Origin: Eleusine coracana subsp. coracana
Taxonomy: Eukaryota; Streptophyta; Magnoliopsida; Poales; Poaceae
Direction of reading: 5' to 3'
Assembly: GCA_032690845.1 (NCBI GenBank)
Contig: CM064427.1
Span: forward strand, 10,055,501-10,119,500
Length of the DNA stretch: 64,000 nucleotides
Under the pieces are notes generated by a model that saw only the letters and a list, made by a program, of their open reading frames with translations, was not told the origin of the DNA and searched no databases. Below are positions 10,724-22,176 of this stretch, one piece after another (the first letter of the stretch is position 1; each line of letters begins with the position of its first letter). The position numbers and the translations under genes were made by a program.

Positions 10724-12480
10724 GAAACACTTGCAGAATGCAGTAATGATAGGGCAGCAGGAACTTCAACAAGAGTTAATGGTAATGCAGAGTGAAGTGG
10801 AGGAAGTCGCAATGGTGGTAGAACACCACTGCACCGATCGGCTTAGCCTATGTGCCGATCGGCTCGGAGGAATTTGAACAGTGCCTCTCCATAGAGCATT
10901 GAAAATTATAACCTGCAACCGCCTGCTTGTTGTCCTGTCTACCGAAGAAACATTGAGAGACTGTATCTAGACAGAGATCGTGCTTATAGGAATCAAAGAG
11001 ATGTGGACCGCAGAATCTAGGATACAATCGAGATGAACGAAGCGGACTACACTTTTCTCATACGGAATATAAGACGAATCTTTCGAGTCCTGAACAGGCA
11101 TGGTCCGCAAGATTAGTGTGTTGAGTTTCTTCTCTTGCAATGAGGACATTGTAAATTTTGAGTGTGGGGGAAGGGCTTTGCCATTAGTCATAGTTTGTAA
11201 GTATTTTTTAGTCCAGTTTCTCAGTTTTGAAGTGTTTCTTAGTCTAGTTTCCCAGTTTTTAAGTGTTTTTGATGAGTGTTTATTTAAGTTTGTGAGTTTG
11301 CTTAAGAGAGTCATGAGTCATGTTGAGAGTTGCTTCTAGGTCTTTTATGTAGTTTGAATTCTTGCATTGTCTTTAATAAAGTTAATGTCGATTGTCAAAT
11401 TGAAAGTGCCCCATGCTATTTATCTTGTCTTTCTGATGATCGATTGGTTGATTACTTGAATTTGTTGGTTACCACTTAACTTTTGAGCTTTATATTTGTG
11501 AAAATTTCTTTTGACTCATCATAAGCTAAGGAAAAAGCAAGGTCTAAATATGCCTACATAGCCGAGTGAATGAGAGCAAGCTACACATTTGAACTAAGTG
11601 GATTGTAAGTAACTTTGTCAACTTTGTGCTCATGATTTCAACCAAGTTAGGAAAGGATGATCTATTTTGTTTATATCTGTATTTCTAGTCATTCTTATCC
11701 AATTAAATTCCTTGCTATCATATAAACCATACGTCTTTGTTCCTTCCTCATCTTTGATACAACCTATATTCTCAATAAAAGGGAATTCAGAAAGTTTCCG
11801 CTGCTGATACAAGACAGAAATTACTGATCATATCAGGGAATATAAAAAAAGAGGTAAAAGAAAAGTAAAAAAAGAAGAAAAAGAAAGAACAAATATAGGT
11901 CGCGCCGATCGGCGCGGTTGCAAAAAGAGAAAAAAAGAGGTTATTATAAAAAAAAGGGGTAAAGAGAAAAAAATATATTCCGTGAGAAGCAGTAAGGTCA
12001 TCAAAGAAAGCAGATTTTTTATTATTCCTCATTCTTTGCCAATTATTCTTATTGAATTTTCTTTTAGATCTTCTACATTCCTCTTCTCCATTAAAAGTTT
12101 TTTTTCAAGAAAATCCTTTCTTAATAGGCATGATTGAGCATATTGTTGACATGGTTAATCTTATGGTTTAATTTAGTTATATAGCTCTCCAAGATAGGGG
12201 AGGGAAGGAAATACACTTGAGAGACCTAGAGAAGACCAATTGCTTGATGTTTGATGCTAAAAGATGAGTTGAGGAGAACTAAAATTGTTTTTGAAAAAGT
12301 TTTGTGGTAATTTGATTAAGATCAAAGTAAGATATGCCGATTGGTTAAAAGGAGATGAGAGAAAATCTTTGTGGAGGGATAATGAGTAAAAATGATGATT
12401 GAGATTGACTGCATGAGAGATGGTGTGAAAATTCTTATTACATATTTGATTTTGTATTGCTCGAGGACTAGCAATGATTT
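10724..12480 (+). other. 3' noncoding region of element D
   Basis: No supported ORF. Holds a palindrome pair (10837.5 and 10858.5), a single palindrome at 11908.5, a purine-rich A/G run near 11840-11970, and a PPT-like GAGTGTGGGGGAAG at 11160-11173 almost identical to the true tract at 12481. Confidence 0.7.
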
Positions 12481-12494
12481 GAGTGTGGGGGAAC
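12481..12494 (+). other. Polypurine tract of element D
   Basis: GAGTGTGGGGGAAC lies directly before the 3' LTR start TGTTGG. It is the expected plus-strand primer. Confidence 0.85.
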
Positions 12495-13595
12495 TGTTGG
12501 TGGTTTCTAGATGCCCATTTTATCTACCAAAAAGGGATGTTTTGCATCTTAATTTGGTGGTTTAGACTAACAGTTAACCCTATATTTGCATATATTTGTA
12601 GTTGTTTTGTTTTGGATGTAATCGTAGGAAACAGGTGTAAAACAGGGCAATTATGGATAAAGAGCTGAAGAGTAACAAAGATGGGCCAAATTCGGAGCTG
12701 CACCGATCGACGCGACCCATGCGTCGATCGGCGCAGGAGGAAAAGTTGACTAAAACATGATCCGGTCTAGGAAAGACGAAGGCCCAGCCCAGTACGAGTC
12801 AGAGTCGGTGAAAGTTGACCTAATCCCGTCGAGTATAAAAGGAAGATAATTATCAAGAGCCAAGAGGACCAAGGGGGAGACGGCAATCGCGAGAACTAGT
12901 TATTAAAACTAGGGTCCCAGGATATTGGCGGCAGAGGTTCGTCAACACCGACGAGATCCACCAGAAGGGAGGTCGCGCCGATCGGCGCAACGCCTGCGCC
13001 GATCGGCTTGGGCGCGTTCCAGCGCTATTTCTCACCCCTCTTCTATGTCTAGCAGAAGGATGAGTGAGTAGTCTCATATTCTCTTCTCAAGTGCGGGGAT
13101 CTGGTCATGTAACTCTCATGCTTGTTGATACTCCCTCGATGAATTTAATCTATGTGATGAACTTATTGCACATCTATCTATCCTTTTCATTAGTGTATCG
13201 GCCAATACACTTTTGTCCATTACATAGTGCAAGAAACCAGTGGGGAGCTAACAGCCTCTGTAGTGACAGCCAGGGTGAACGAAACCACCATGTCTTGTAG
13301 AATATTAAAGTCATCACTTGAGTTGATAAGAATAAGGTTGCATGCTAGTGAACCAATCCTAACGAGAGAATCCTTCATCATCCTGTTGCCTCTTCAATAA
13401 CATTCACCTTCCACTTTCTCACCGTCATCATTCACACCAACCAACTCATTGCAATCTGTTAGTATGCCTTTAATAGTATTAGTTCTGCTCGTTCCCTGTG
13501 GATTCGATAACCTTGGAATACTCTGAGGGAAAAAGAGCTACAACTGTACACCGTGCTCTTGCGGTATATAAGTGGGTGCGTAGATACGACCAACA
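12495..13595 (+). repeat. 3' LTR of element D
   Basis: 1101 bp, TGTTGGT...ACCAACA inverted ends. It contains palindrome pairs centred at 12706.5/12727.5 and 12981.5/13002.5 (both 21 bp), a promoter-like TATAAA at 12834-12839, and a TATATAAG at 13565-13572 near the 3' end. Its last 567 bp match the truncated 5' LTR. Confidence 0.92.
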
Positions 13596-13919
13596 GTTTA
13601 CATACCTAAATCTGAACCAAAGATGTAATAATTCAATTTTAACATTGCATAATAATATTTTATGCTCATACATGTGCACTTTTAGATTCTTGCTTCGTCA
13701 AGATGTCACCCGATGTTCGATCCTTTGACTACCCCCTTATTCGTGAGGCGGGGATGTCACATTTGCCACCGGCCTTATAGCGGATAGAACCTCCTATGAT
13801 GATTATTATAGAATATTTGTTTTGTCCATCTCCAGAGATGACATTTTAATGCTTGTGATGATATTCGAATAATGCATGTGATGATATTTGTGATATATAT
13901 GCAAATTGGTGTTTTTTGG
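13596..13919. other. Unassigned intergenic sequence
   Basis: AT-rich; no gene or recognisable repeat supported. Confidence 0.4.
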
Positions 13920-14317
13920 TCCGGGAACAGCTAATACAAATAATTTGCAGACAGATTTATATGGCTTTGCCATATGCCTTGGTCATGGCACACGGCAAAA
14001 AAACAAAGCCATGTGCCATGACCAAGGCCCACGGAAAAGCATGGAGGCTTTGTCGTGTGCCATAACAAAGGAACATGACAAAGCAGGGAGGCTTTGCCAT
14101 GTGCCAGGATCGGACACACGGCAAAGTGCACCGTCATCGTCTGGCGTCTTTTTTTGTCGTGCGTTAGGTGGGGCACACGGCAACGCCTTTGTTGTGTATC
14201 TGATAAAATGCACATGGCAAAGTCGTCTTTGTTGACAGTCTTTTACCGTGCGGGCTAGCCGTGTGTAACCCACGATAAAGATTTTTCCGTAGCTAGAACT
14301 CCCTACTTCCCGTAGTG
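13920..14317. mobile_element. CACTA-type element end with subterminal repeats
   Basis: The right end CACTACGGGAAG (read from 14317 on the minus strand) is a CACTA-type terminus. Inside are many direct and inverted copies of 'cacggcaaag'/'ctttgccgtgtg'-like subterminal motifs, the usual transposase-binding arrangement of grass CACTA elements. The left terminus is not identified, so this is a fragment or a very diverged short element. Confidence 0.7.
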
Positions 14318-14971
14318 TTGAGTTAACCCACCTTGTTTCCAATGATCATGGTTTCATCAGTCACTATGATTAATAGCATGGTTTTTAACAATATACACCA
14401 AAACACAATTATTATAAGGGAGGAAAAGGGCTATGCAGAACTTTACTCAAGTTAAACAAAGGAACCTTCATTCCAGATTGCACATAGACCTAAAAAACAA
14501 CAACAGAAAACAAAATAAGAGAAAACCTTTATTCCTACAGCTGATGAACTACCAAACAAACAGAAAAATCTACTTCTTATGTGGAACAAGTCATCACGCA
14601 GGCACAATCTCCTCCTCTGAGATTGAGTCAGCACAGGGGCTCGAAACGGTCTTCCCGTATCCCCTAACACCGGCTCACCCAAGGTGTCGGCTGCTGTTGT
14701 GGCGCAGATCAGTGCAATGCCTTCAAGGCCCTTGCCAGTCTTGGGTTGCTCGTCTGTCAGCCGGCTCATTTATGGCCATGGACTATATGCCTATATTGGT
14801 TAGATTTGCAAATAAGCTGCAGATACACTAGAGTGATTCGTCGTTGTTGCCTCAATTGTCACCTGAGCCTCCAGTTTTTATATTTTCACTTAACGTGTAG
14901 GAATTTTATGACCTTGAGCGCAAACGTGATAACTCAATATTAACCTTAAAATGCAAAGATCGTAGATAGAA
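14318..14971. other. Unassigned, one array-like unit and a coding-like remnant
   Basis: 14335-14460 resembles one unit of the ~155-bp array at 31560-33834 ('cactatgattaatagcatgg' context). Minus strand 14769-14600 has a gene-like reading (GLEGIALICATTAADTLGEP) with no recognised family. Neither is a supported gene. Confidence 0.35.
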
Positions 14972-17900
14972 TGTGACACTCCTAGTGTCATAAGGTTCCA
15001 AGAATAACACCTTAGTCATCACAAGATCCTAACATTAAGAATTTGAACTAAAGTTTGTCCAATTCAAACCAATTTGAATGATACTTATACTACAAGTCCC
15101 AACTTTTCAATATAAGTCACCACTGCCAAATTTATATGTTGTTGGTCATGGTCAAGTAGAAGTTTAAGGATTTTCTCAGAATTTTATCCCATTAATAAAG
15201 GCACCAAATAAATGCTAGAATGGTCAAAAAACTAGCTCTATTCACAAAATTCCTAATTAAATCTTATTGAGAACTAATGGTAGTTAGTATTTTTTTTTAA
15301 AATCCAGCACATTATGGGGAGTCTACCTTATTTTTGGTTTAATTTTATCAGCTCTAGATTAATTCAAACAAAAAGATTAACCGTAGCCAGCTGTAGGGGT
15401 TAGAAAAAGAAAAGAAAAAGAAAAGTCCCTATGGGACCCACCTGTCAGCGATTCCAAAGAAACACACCGGCGCCTCCCCGCGCTCCCGCCTGCCCGTACG
15501 CCGCGTGGGCGCCGACGACTCGGCGTTCGCCGCGCCCAAGGATCGACTACCCCACCCGCCGTTCGGACATCCGCCTTGTCCCCCCACTTCCCTGTCCGAA
15601 CGACCTCATTTCCTCCCCCCCCCCCCAACTCGCTCTCTGTCTGTCTCTCGCTCGCTGCGCCCCTATTGCCACCCGGAGCTGCTCCGCGCCATCGACGCCT
15701 CGCCATCGACAGCGACTGCAAGTCGACATCTACAGCACCGCCTCAACGCTTTCAAGCTCCGCGTAAAGCCACATTCCCCCTCCCGCACCGAGCCGTCGTG
15801 AATCGACCTCTTCTTCCCCGCCTCCGACCGCCGCTCCTCCACGTCGTCCCAACTCCCTGGTGAGCATCGACTAAATTCCTTTGACGTGCAGCGAGCTCCT
15901 GGCTTCGCGTAACTCTCCGGGCACACTCGGCTCGCCCAAGCACAGGACCCCCGCCGGAATGCCACCGCCGGCCGTCAGAGTTCCGCCTCGCCGTCGCCGA
16001 GCTAGCCCCGATGAGCCATCTTCCCTCTTTTCACGCGCCACATGTCCATTGGGACCGCGCAATGCTGTCGCCGCTGCCACCCCAGTCGGCCGCCGCGCGT
16101 GGCCCGCGCTGCGGCACACGCGCTCGGCTCAGCCGAGCTGGCCACTGGCCGGGATGGCCACTGGGCCACAATGGCCTGTGGGCCTAGCCTCGCTCTCAGG
16201 CCGCACCTGGCCCGAGAACGCCCCCCGCGCGTGCTCGGCCGATGGGCCGCGCGAGATTCAGCCCGTTGGGCTATCTGGATACGGCCCGCGTAATCAGAGA
16301 TTGATTTTCTCATTTTAATCATTTCTAAAAAAGTGTAAGACTTGAAAAATGCATAGTAAAATGATTAATAGGTATTTTGAGGCAAGATAAATTTTTTTAG
16401 CCTTGTATGGATTAGTACTAGTAGGGAAAAATGATAAATCACAGTGCATGTTAGTGTTACTTTTAGGATTTAAATATGTAATAAAAACTCTCATAAATTC
16501 ATAACTAATTATAGAGAGCTGATAAACTCTTGAAATTTGGTCACCAAGTAGGTTTTTCAGTTTCTAGTCTCCCTCGTAAATGTCATAAGGTAAGTCTCTA
16601 TATATTAGCTGTAATTAATTTAACGCCTTTTTAAATATAATAATTAATTAAAATTATTGGCTTGTGGCATGATAGTGAAACTTGGCCAATAAATAACTCC
16701 TAGTATAATCTAACTATAATAAATCACTCCTGCTCATTTGAAGATCAGAACCATGCCAACTTAATAAATTATGTCCCGAGTGCAATTTTACCCGTTAATA
16801 AATATGGTACCACCTTAGGGCTGTTTCATGGGTGCTTAGTACCTCGCAGGGGTTATGCTCGACACACTAAAACATTAATTAATTAGCACCTACTGGTCAT
16901 GGACATCACTTACGTAGCTTAACCTCGGCCCACACCAACACACCGTACTTTGGTGCGACGTCGTCGCGATTAAATACTGGAGTCCATGAAGGAAATACAC
17001 GAAACTCCCTCACCCTGTGCCCTACTCAATACGTTATATTACTGAACTAATCATCACACCCCGCTTACTTCGACGAGTAGCAGTGTACATTAACGTATTT
17101 ATTGAGGAAGTGTCATGAATCTTCTCTCATAAGCATCATCTTTGCATCATATAGATCACGCAGTGGACCACATGGAAACGGGACCGGAGCAGAAACCCGA
17201 AGGAGCCGGAGGTGCTGTTGCTGAGCAAGAGCAGAACCAAGGCAAGCCCCGGTGCATTATCCCTGTTTAAATTTTTATTCTATCACTAGCTAGGGATGTA
17301 GGCTTGTCTATGCATTAAGTGATAGGAGTTGGTTGGAACCCTAGTGTGCAGTAGGTCCCTCCTTCCCGATTATTAGCCTTAGTACAGTAGTCGCTCTGCT
17401 TAAATTAGGACGGCTACTCATCGAGTGGTATGGAGACCACTCGTAGATAGAGAATATTATCACAAGGGAATAATGTTGAATGAAGGAAAGTGTGGATAGG
17501 ATCACAATGAAGACCGGGCGGGCAACTAGGTGGAAAGGGAAGGACAACTTGTCTTCAAGGAGGTAGCCCCGTCCGAGTCACCTAAGGCTACGCCTCATGT
17601 CCGGCCCATGGGATCAAGTTTGAACGTACTGTTTGCATGCTGGAGATATGGGGCCAGTAAACCGACGTAGCTACGACTACCGTCTGGTCCAAAGATAGCC
17701 TTCTCCCTTCTTTGGTGGAACTGGGGCTGTGAGGAGGGAGCAATCCACCCACGGATGGCGGCACGGGGCGCATCGCGATGGGGGACCCTTCTCGGGGGAG
17801 TCTGGACCCGGAAGACCCTGTCGTACCATAAGCGAAAGGTTGCTCCATGCGGCTTCTCGGAAGCGCGTATGGGTCGTGCAAGCAGGTTTCTCCTGCAGGA

Positions 17901-18655
17901 TGTAAATCGATTCGAGTCGCTGCCCCTCACAGTAATGAGTACCACTTGATCGCTGCTCTGGAACAGTGTTAGAAGCCATTAAGATGATGAGTGGGTTTAA
18001 TACTGCAGTTTGGAATGTTTAAGATCATATTGCAACCATGATTGTTATAGCTTTAGTGCAAACTAAATTTACTATTCCGCATGACAACTTAACTTGATGC
18101 TAAAACTTGAAAAACAAGGATCCATTCCTAGGCTGGCTTTCTGGCAATATAAACCCAATCCCTAGCCTTGGCATGTCTAGGCGTCGACTGTACTTAGCCA
18201 TTTTGACAGGTCATTCTTGCTGAGTAAATTAGTTACTCGGGGCGTAGCTCTATGTGGTTTTCAGATGATCAGGGCGGAGACTGCCATTGCGGTGAAAGAT
18301 TCCACTGGGAGGGCCAGCGCCCCGACTACTGGAACATTAAGTGGGAGCTGTGCACGAATGAAGACGAGGAGTAGTTCCTTACTTGCCGGTACGATGCTTG
18401 GGCAAGGCACCTATTCTGGCCGGGTTGGTCTCTGTGTGTCGCCGTGAGAGGGTGATTGTATCTTATCTATTTCGTCGAACTGGTGAACCAATGTTGAACT
18501 ATTCGCTTCCGTAAATTTTACTGCTGATAAAACTCTAGGTTGTAATATAACTTTGAATTTATGTAAAACTCTGTTTTCACCTATGTAAAACTCTGTCGCC
18601 ACCCGAGGAAGATTCTGGAACGGAGCCGTCTCCGTGGTAAGGCGGTTCCGTGACA
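14972..18655 (+). repeat. Long solo LTR, Tekay/RIRE3-like
   Basis: 3684 bp from TGTGACACTCC to GTTCCGTGACA, flanked by TAGAA (14967-14971) and TAGAC (18656-18660), a 4/5 TSD match. A related copy lies inverted at 38801-42055. Length and TGTGACAC start suggest a long-LTR chromovirus (Tekay/RIRE3 type); this family call is tentative. A GC-rich block (about 15430-16290) gives long spurious ORFs. A hairpin CGAGTGGT-6-ACCACTCG sits at 17422-17443. No internal genes, primer site or PPT, hence a solo LTR. Confidence 0.75.
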
Positions 18656-18937
18656 TAGACCTAAATGATGTGCCAAAAGTTAAAGGGTTTCAAATGAAAT
18701 TAGAAACTTCAAAATTCCAATTGAATCTGAGAAGACAATTCTCGTGTTTGTCTTAATAGTCTAAAATCTTTCATGGATTTTTATAATATTCAAATAAAGG
18801 GTGTCACAATTTATTTCTGTATTTCTTATATAATTTATTTTTGGCTGTCATACGAGCCAATACTACAACAAGACTTATCGATTTCAAATCTGATTGGCAT
18901 CATATATGAGCCATAAGGTACAACATTGAATCTGCTA
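18656..18937. other. 3' flank of the SABATH gene
   Basis: AT-rich sequence downstream (minus strand) of the methyltransferase stop codon. Presumably holds its 3' UTR; no polyadenylation signal can be fixed. Confidence 0.4.
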
Positions 18938-20480
18938 TCATTTTTTCTTCAGGGACACGAGGATGGCCACATGCTTTGTTTTCTCCTTCTCCAGGTGCTC
19001 CCCAATACGGCGTGCATACTCCGCGAAGAGCATCTCAAGTATGGCCTCTCCGAAATGACTAGCAATCAAGGGCTCAATAACTGCTCTAAAGTACTTGGCG
19101 ACATTCACACCGCTCTGGGCGCTATCATGCACAACCTCATCAACAGAGTCATCGAAGGGGTCCCAGTTGTCCTCACCTAGTTGGATATGCTCCAAATCGA
19201 ACAACTCGCTCTCCTTCACTATTTGCATCACTTCACTAGCCGATGGCGCATAAATGGGTACATTAAAAGAGTCGAGCATTTCCTTCTTCACTAGTCCCTG
19301 TTATATATTGATCATACAAAAAAGTATAAAGGAATAAAAATATATCAGTTTTGAGATTAGTTCGAACTTGAACTGAGATCTATTTACCTCATCAACTAGT
19401 GTTTGTAGCGACTGTGCGAGCAAGCCAAGAAGATGGTTGAGATCTCCACTAAATACATCCTCATTCTTCCTTGATAGAAAGGTTAACACCATTTGTCCCC
19501 CTGACATAAGTTCATCATGCCGCAGCTTGAGGAAGAGGGAGAAGTCTCGGTAGAACTGCTCCTGGAACATTTTTACCACTAACGGTGATGAATCTGTGGA
19601 GATATAGATGTTTCCTTCGTTAACGTATGCCCCTCCCAGGCCCTGCAGCCCCTCCGGCACCTGTGTGTACATGCAGTATACTATTAAACACACCACAGCG
19701 ATTGATGTCATATCATAGCTACTCCTATGTCCTATGTTCTTTTGTCATTGACATTGGTTAGTCCAATCCAAATACGAATTTGAGCTAACCACGACAGCAA
19801 AAACAAATAATATACGTGTTTTACAAATAACTGTACAATATATTTACATACAAGTGCAAAAACTATCCAATAGTATATGTATCTTACAGAAGGCAAAAGT
19901 TAACTGAATAATTTTTTTAAAAAAAATGGAAGCGTCTTGCTGCCTCTGCGTCCTGCACACAGCGTTTATATTCTTGTATGACTCTACTCGATAGATATAT
20001 TCTGGTACGTAGTTTATACCAACCTGAGAGCGCCAGTGGAGGCAACACGAGGAGTGGAAAAGGTGAACAGTTTGATTAGGGAAAAGCCGGGTGTAGAAGG
20101 ATCCTGGCAAGCCAGAAATGTAGTACGGCGGTAATATTTGTCCATCTTGATCTGTCGCAATTGACTTCTTAAACGGTTCCAAAGAACGGAATAACAAGTT
20201 GAAGTCGTTGCCGGGCAGGTCGTTTAGGAAGAACTGGAGCTCCACCTGGTCACAGCCACCATGCTGCTTGTTGGTTTCTGCAGCTATGGTGCTGATTATG
20301 GTGGATACGAAGAGCAGTGTGTTGGAACCCGAAGAGCAGCCAAGGTCAGCAATAACCATGGTTTTGGGGAGAATTGCCTTGTACACTTGTATTGTGGCCT
20401 TCTCGAGGATCGCCCTTACCTTGGCTATTACTTTCTCCTGGTATACAAATAGAAATAATTTTATGCACAATGCTAGGTTG

Positions 20481-20534
<54 letters not shown>

Positions 20535-20613
20535 CTTGGAGCCTAGAATTCTTGGCATAGCTAGTTTCTCCATCACCCGCGGTCATGTGGAGATCACGAT
20601 CTAGATGCATCAT
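18938..20613 (-). CDS. SABATH family SAM-dependent carboxyl methyltransferase
   Basis: Four exons on the minus strand: 20613-20536, 20437-20024, 19660-19388 and 19297-18938 (stop TGA 18940-18938), joined at GT/AG sites in phase 0. They give 374 residues, the usual SABATH length. Exon 1 has the family start RDLHMTAGDGETSYAKNS; exon 2 the SAM site ADLGCSSGSNT (residues 56-66) and the HLFHSSCCLHWRSQ substrate-pocket segment; exon 3 the NEGNIYIS and FSLFLKLRHDEL blocks; exon 4 the acidic C-terminal cap. Such enzymes methylate the carboxyl of small acids (salicylate, benzoate, anthranilate, jasmonate and others) in the cytosol. The substrate cannot be told from sequence. No stops or frameshifts. 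Start: the ATG pair at 20613/20610 just before the conserved N-terminus. Confidence 0.9.
20483..20530. repeat. (AG)24 microsatellite in SABATH intron 1
   Basis: Pure dinucleotide run filling about half of the 98-bp intron 1 (20438-20535). On the gene strand it is a CT run starting 6 nt after the GT donor. Confidence 0.97.
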
Positions 20614-21125
20614 TGCTAACAACAAATGCAGTGTCCCCAATGATCTGATTAACACTGACTGCGAAAGGATGGAAGGACTTTCTGCCGTGGTGCACTATTT
20701 ATACAGGCTGATCCCCATATGGAACATATGGAAACGCAAGACTGAACTGTCTTTTGGAATGCAAATCACACAAACCTCATTGTTATCTATCGTTCCAAAA
20801 AGATCCTGATCTGTTGTCTCATAGATGTTAAGAAACCAGACACTCAGCCCATAGATTTGTAAATAGGGTTTATACCTTCCATTGTATACACCCACTAACT
20901 ATACATGTAACGTATTCTGAGCAATACCTACATAATACTCCTCGGGAAAAAGAAGAAAACCCAATAGAACTCATTAAAAGGAGTCAGCTCTCGACATTAC
21001 AAGCATCTGGCGAACCAACACGTACGTGTGTCATCTCTTGTGTAGAAAGTAAAACTAGTCGACTGGTAAGCATGGATTGAATCCGTTCGCGGGGCCAATA
21101 TACTCCTGACATGAAAGGAATTATT
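20614..21125 (-). promoter_or_regulatory. SABATH upstream region with TATA box
   Basis: Minus-strand TATAAATA at 20703-20696, 83 bp before the ATG, followed by a short leader. This is a canonical plant core promoter spacing. The rest of the stretch has no other supported feature; the CACTA element at 21126 limits the upstream sequence to about 420 bp beyond the TATA box. Confidence 0.65.
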
Positions 21126-21877
21126 CACAACCACAAAAAAGGCCTATAGCGTGTAGCAACGGTTTTAAAAACGACTGCTGTTACAGTAGTAAAATTATTT
21201 TTAACGGTGGATTAAAATATAGTCCGTAGCTAAAAACTAATTTTTAAAGGTGGTTCATGTTGTACCCCACCACTATAAATGACTCATGATTTTTAAGGGC
21301 GGTCCAAGTTATCCTCCGCCGCTACTCGCTGGCCCATTAGATTACCACAGCCCACTAACTCATCACTGACTATAAAAAGGAAAACCCTATCTCCTCTCCT
21401 CACCTTCTCTCCAACCAGCCTCTCCCACGTCCCCTTTGAGCGCCGCCTCTCCCCTCCTCGTCGAGCGCCGCCCCTCCCCGAGCGTCGCCCCCTCCCTGTG
21501 GTTGCCGCCGCTCCCCGAGCGCTGCCCACTCCCCGAGGTCGCCGCCCCTCCCCGAGCACCGCCCCTCCCCGGTGACGACGGCGAGCAACGGCCAGATTCG
21601 GTCAGTTAGCGGGTGGATCTAGGCGACGAGCGGCGGGCCTGGCGGATGGGCCATGGTGGGCGTGCGTGTTTTTTATATTTTTTTGGGTAAATCTATAGCG
21701 GTGGGTGACATTGTCGCTCGCCGCTATAATAAGGTTTTCAATGGCGGGGTGTTTGTCTCATGGATGACCCGCCATAATAAACATCTGTTTTTAGCTGCGA
21801 TTTGGTAGCGGTGGGTTGGTCGGCCTGCCGCTACAGTATAATTTGACCCGCTGTTAGAAGCCTGTTCTGTGATAGTA
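21126..21877. mobile_element. Non-autonomous CACTA element 1
   Basis: 752 bp with ends CACAACCACAAAAAAGGCC and, on the other strand, TACTATCACAGAACAGG, each one base off the CACTA terminus. It is flanked by a perfect 3-bp TSD ATT (21123-21125 and 21878-21880). Subterminal 'tagcggtggg'-like repeats occur near both ends. The middle holds a TATAAAAA box (about 21371) followed by a GC-rich stretch. No transposase. Confidence 0.85.
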
Positions 21878-21880
21878 ATT

Positions 21881-22058
21881 CCTAACATATAAACGATGAC
21901 AATCAGAAATATGATCCAACAACTTTTTTCTTAGGTAAACATGAAAAATATGATGCTAAATTACTGCTCTCGTACTTTAATCTGGATCAACTTGTTGCGA
22001 GAATCAGAATGTCTATAGCTAGAAATGTAACAAGACATAGACCTATCTCCTATATGTA
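21881..22058. other. Unassigned, left of palindrome
   Basis: AT-rich, nothing recognised. Confidence 0.4.
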
Positions 22059-22176
22059 CTGTTTGCGTGGAATAATACAAGATTATCTAACTAACTTTTT
22101 TCTAAATGAAGTGTACATGTACACTTGATTCAGAAAAAAGTTAGTTAGATAATCTTGTATTATTCCACGCAAACAG
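22059..22176. repeat. 118-bp near-perfect palindrome
   Basis: The arm starting CTGTTTGCGTGGAATAATAC at 22059 returns as its complement ending at 22176. The centre is the 18-bp perfect palindrome AAGTGTACATGTACACTT (22109-22126). Only a few mismatches are seen, near 22100-22135. Size and shape fit a hairpin MITE or fold-back element, but no TSD is clear. Confidence 0.93.

Larger units (their letters stand above)
3600..13595 (+). mobile_element. Athila-type Ty3 element D
   Basis: Ordered parts: truncated 5' LTR (3600-4163), tRNA-Asp-type primer site, gag frame (4257-5087), protease-RT-RNase H-integrase (5203-9187), a post-pol ORF (9519-10723), 1.8 kb of noncoding DNA, a polypurine tract (12481-12494) and an intact 3' LTR (12495-13595). 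Protease and RT wording, gag-pol organisation and primer type fit the Athila lineage. All genes carry stops or frameshifts. The 5' LTR lacks the counterpart of the first ~530 bp of the 3' LTR, so a deletion removed the left end and its TSD. The right flank GTTTA is the candidate TSD. Many paired GCCGATCGGC palindromes are spread through it. Confidence 0.9.

Noticed and set aside
14452..14769. Protein-coding exon on the minus strand
   Set aside because: Gene-like wording but no recognised family, no splice context and no intact frame beyond about 60 codons.
15431..16318. Long overlapping ORFs in a GC-rich block
   Set aside because: Open on both strands, low complexity, no domain; collinear GC-rich block in the second solo LTR shows it is LTR sequence.
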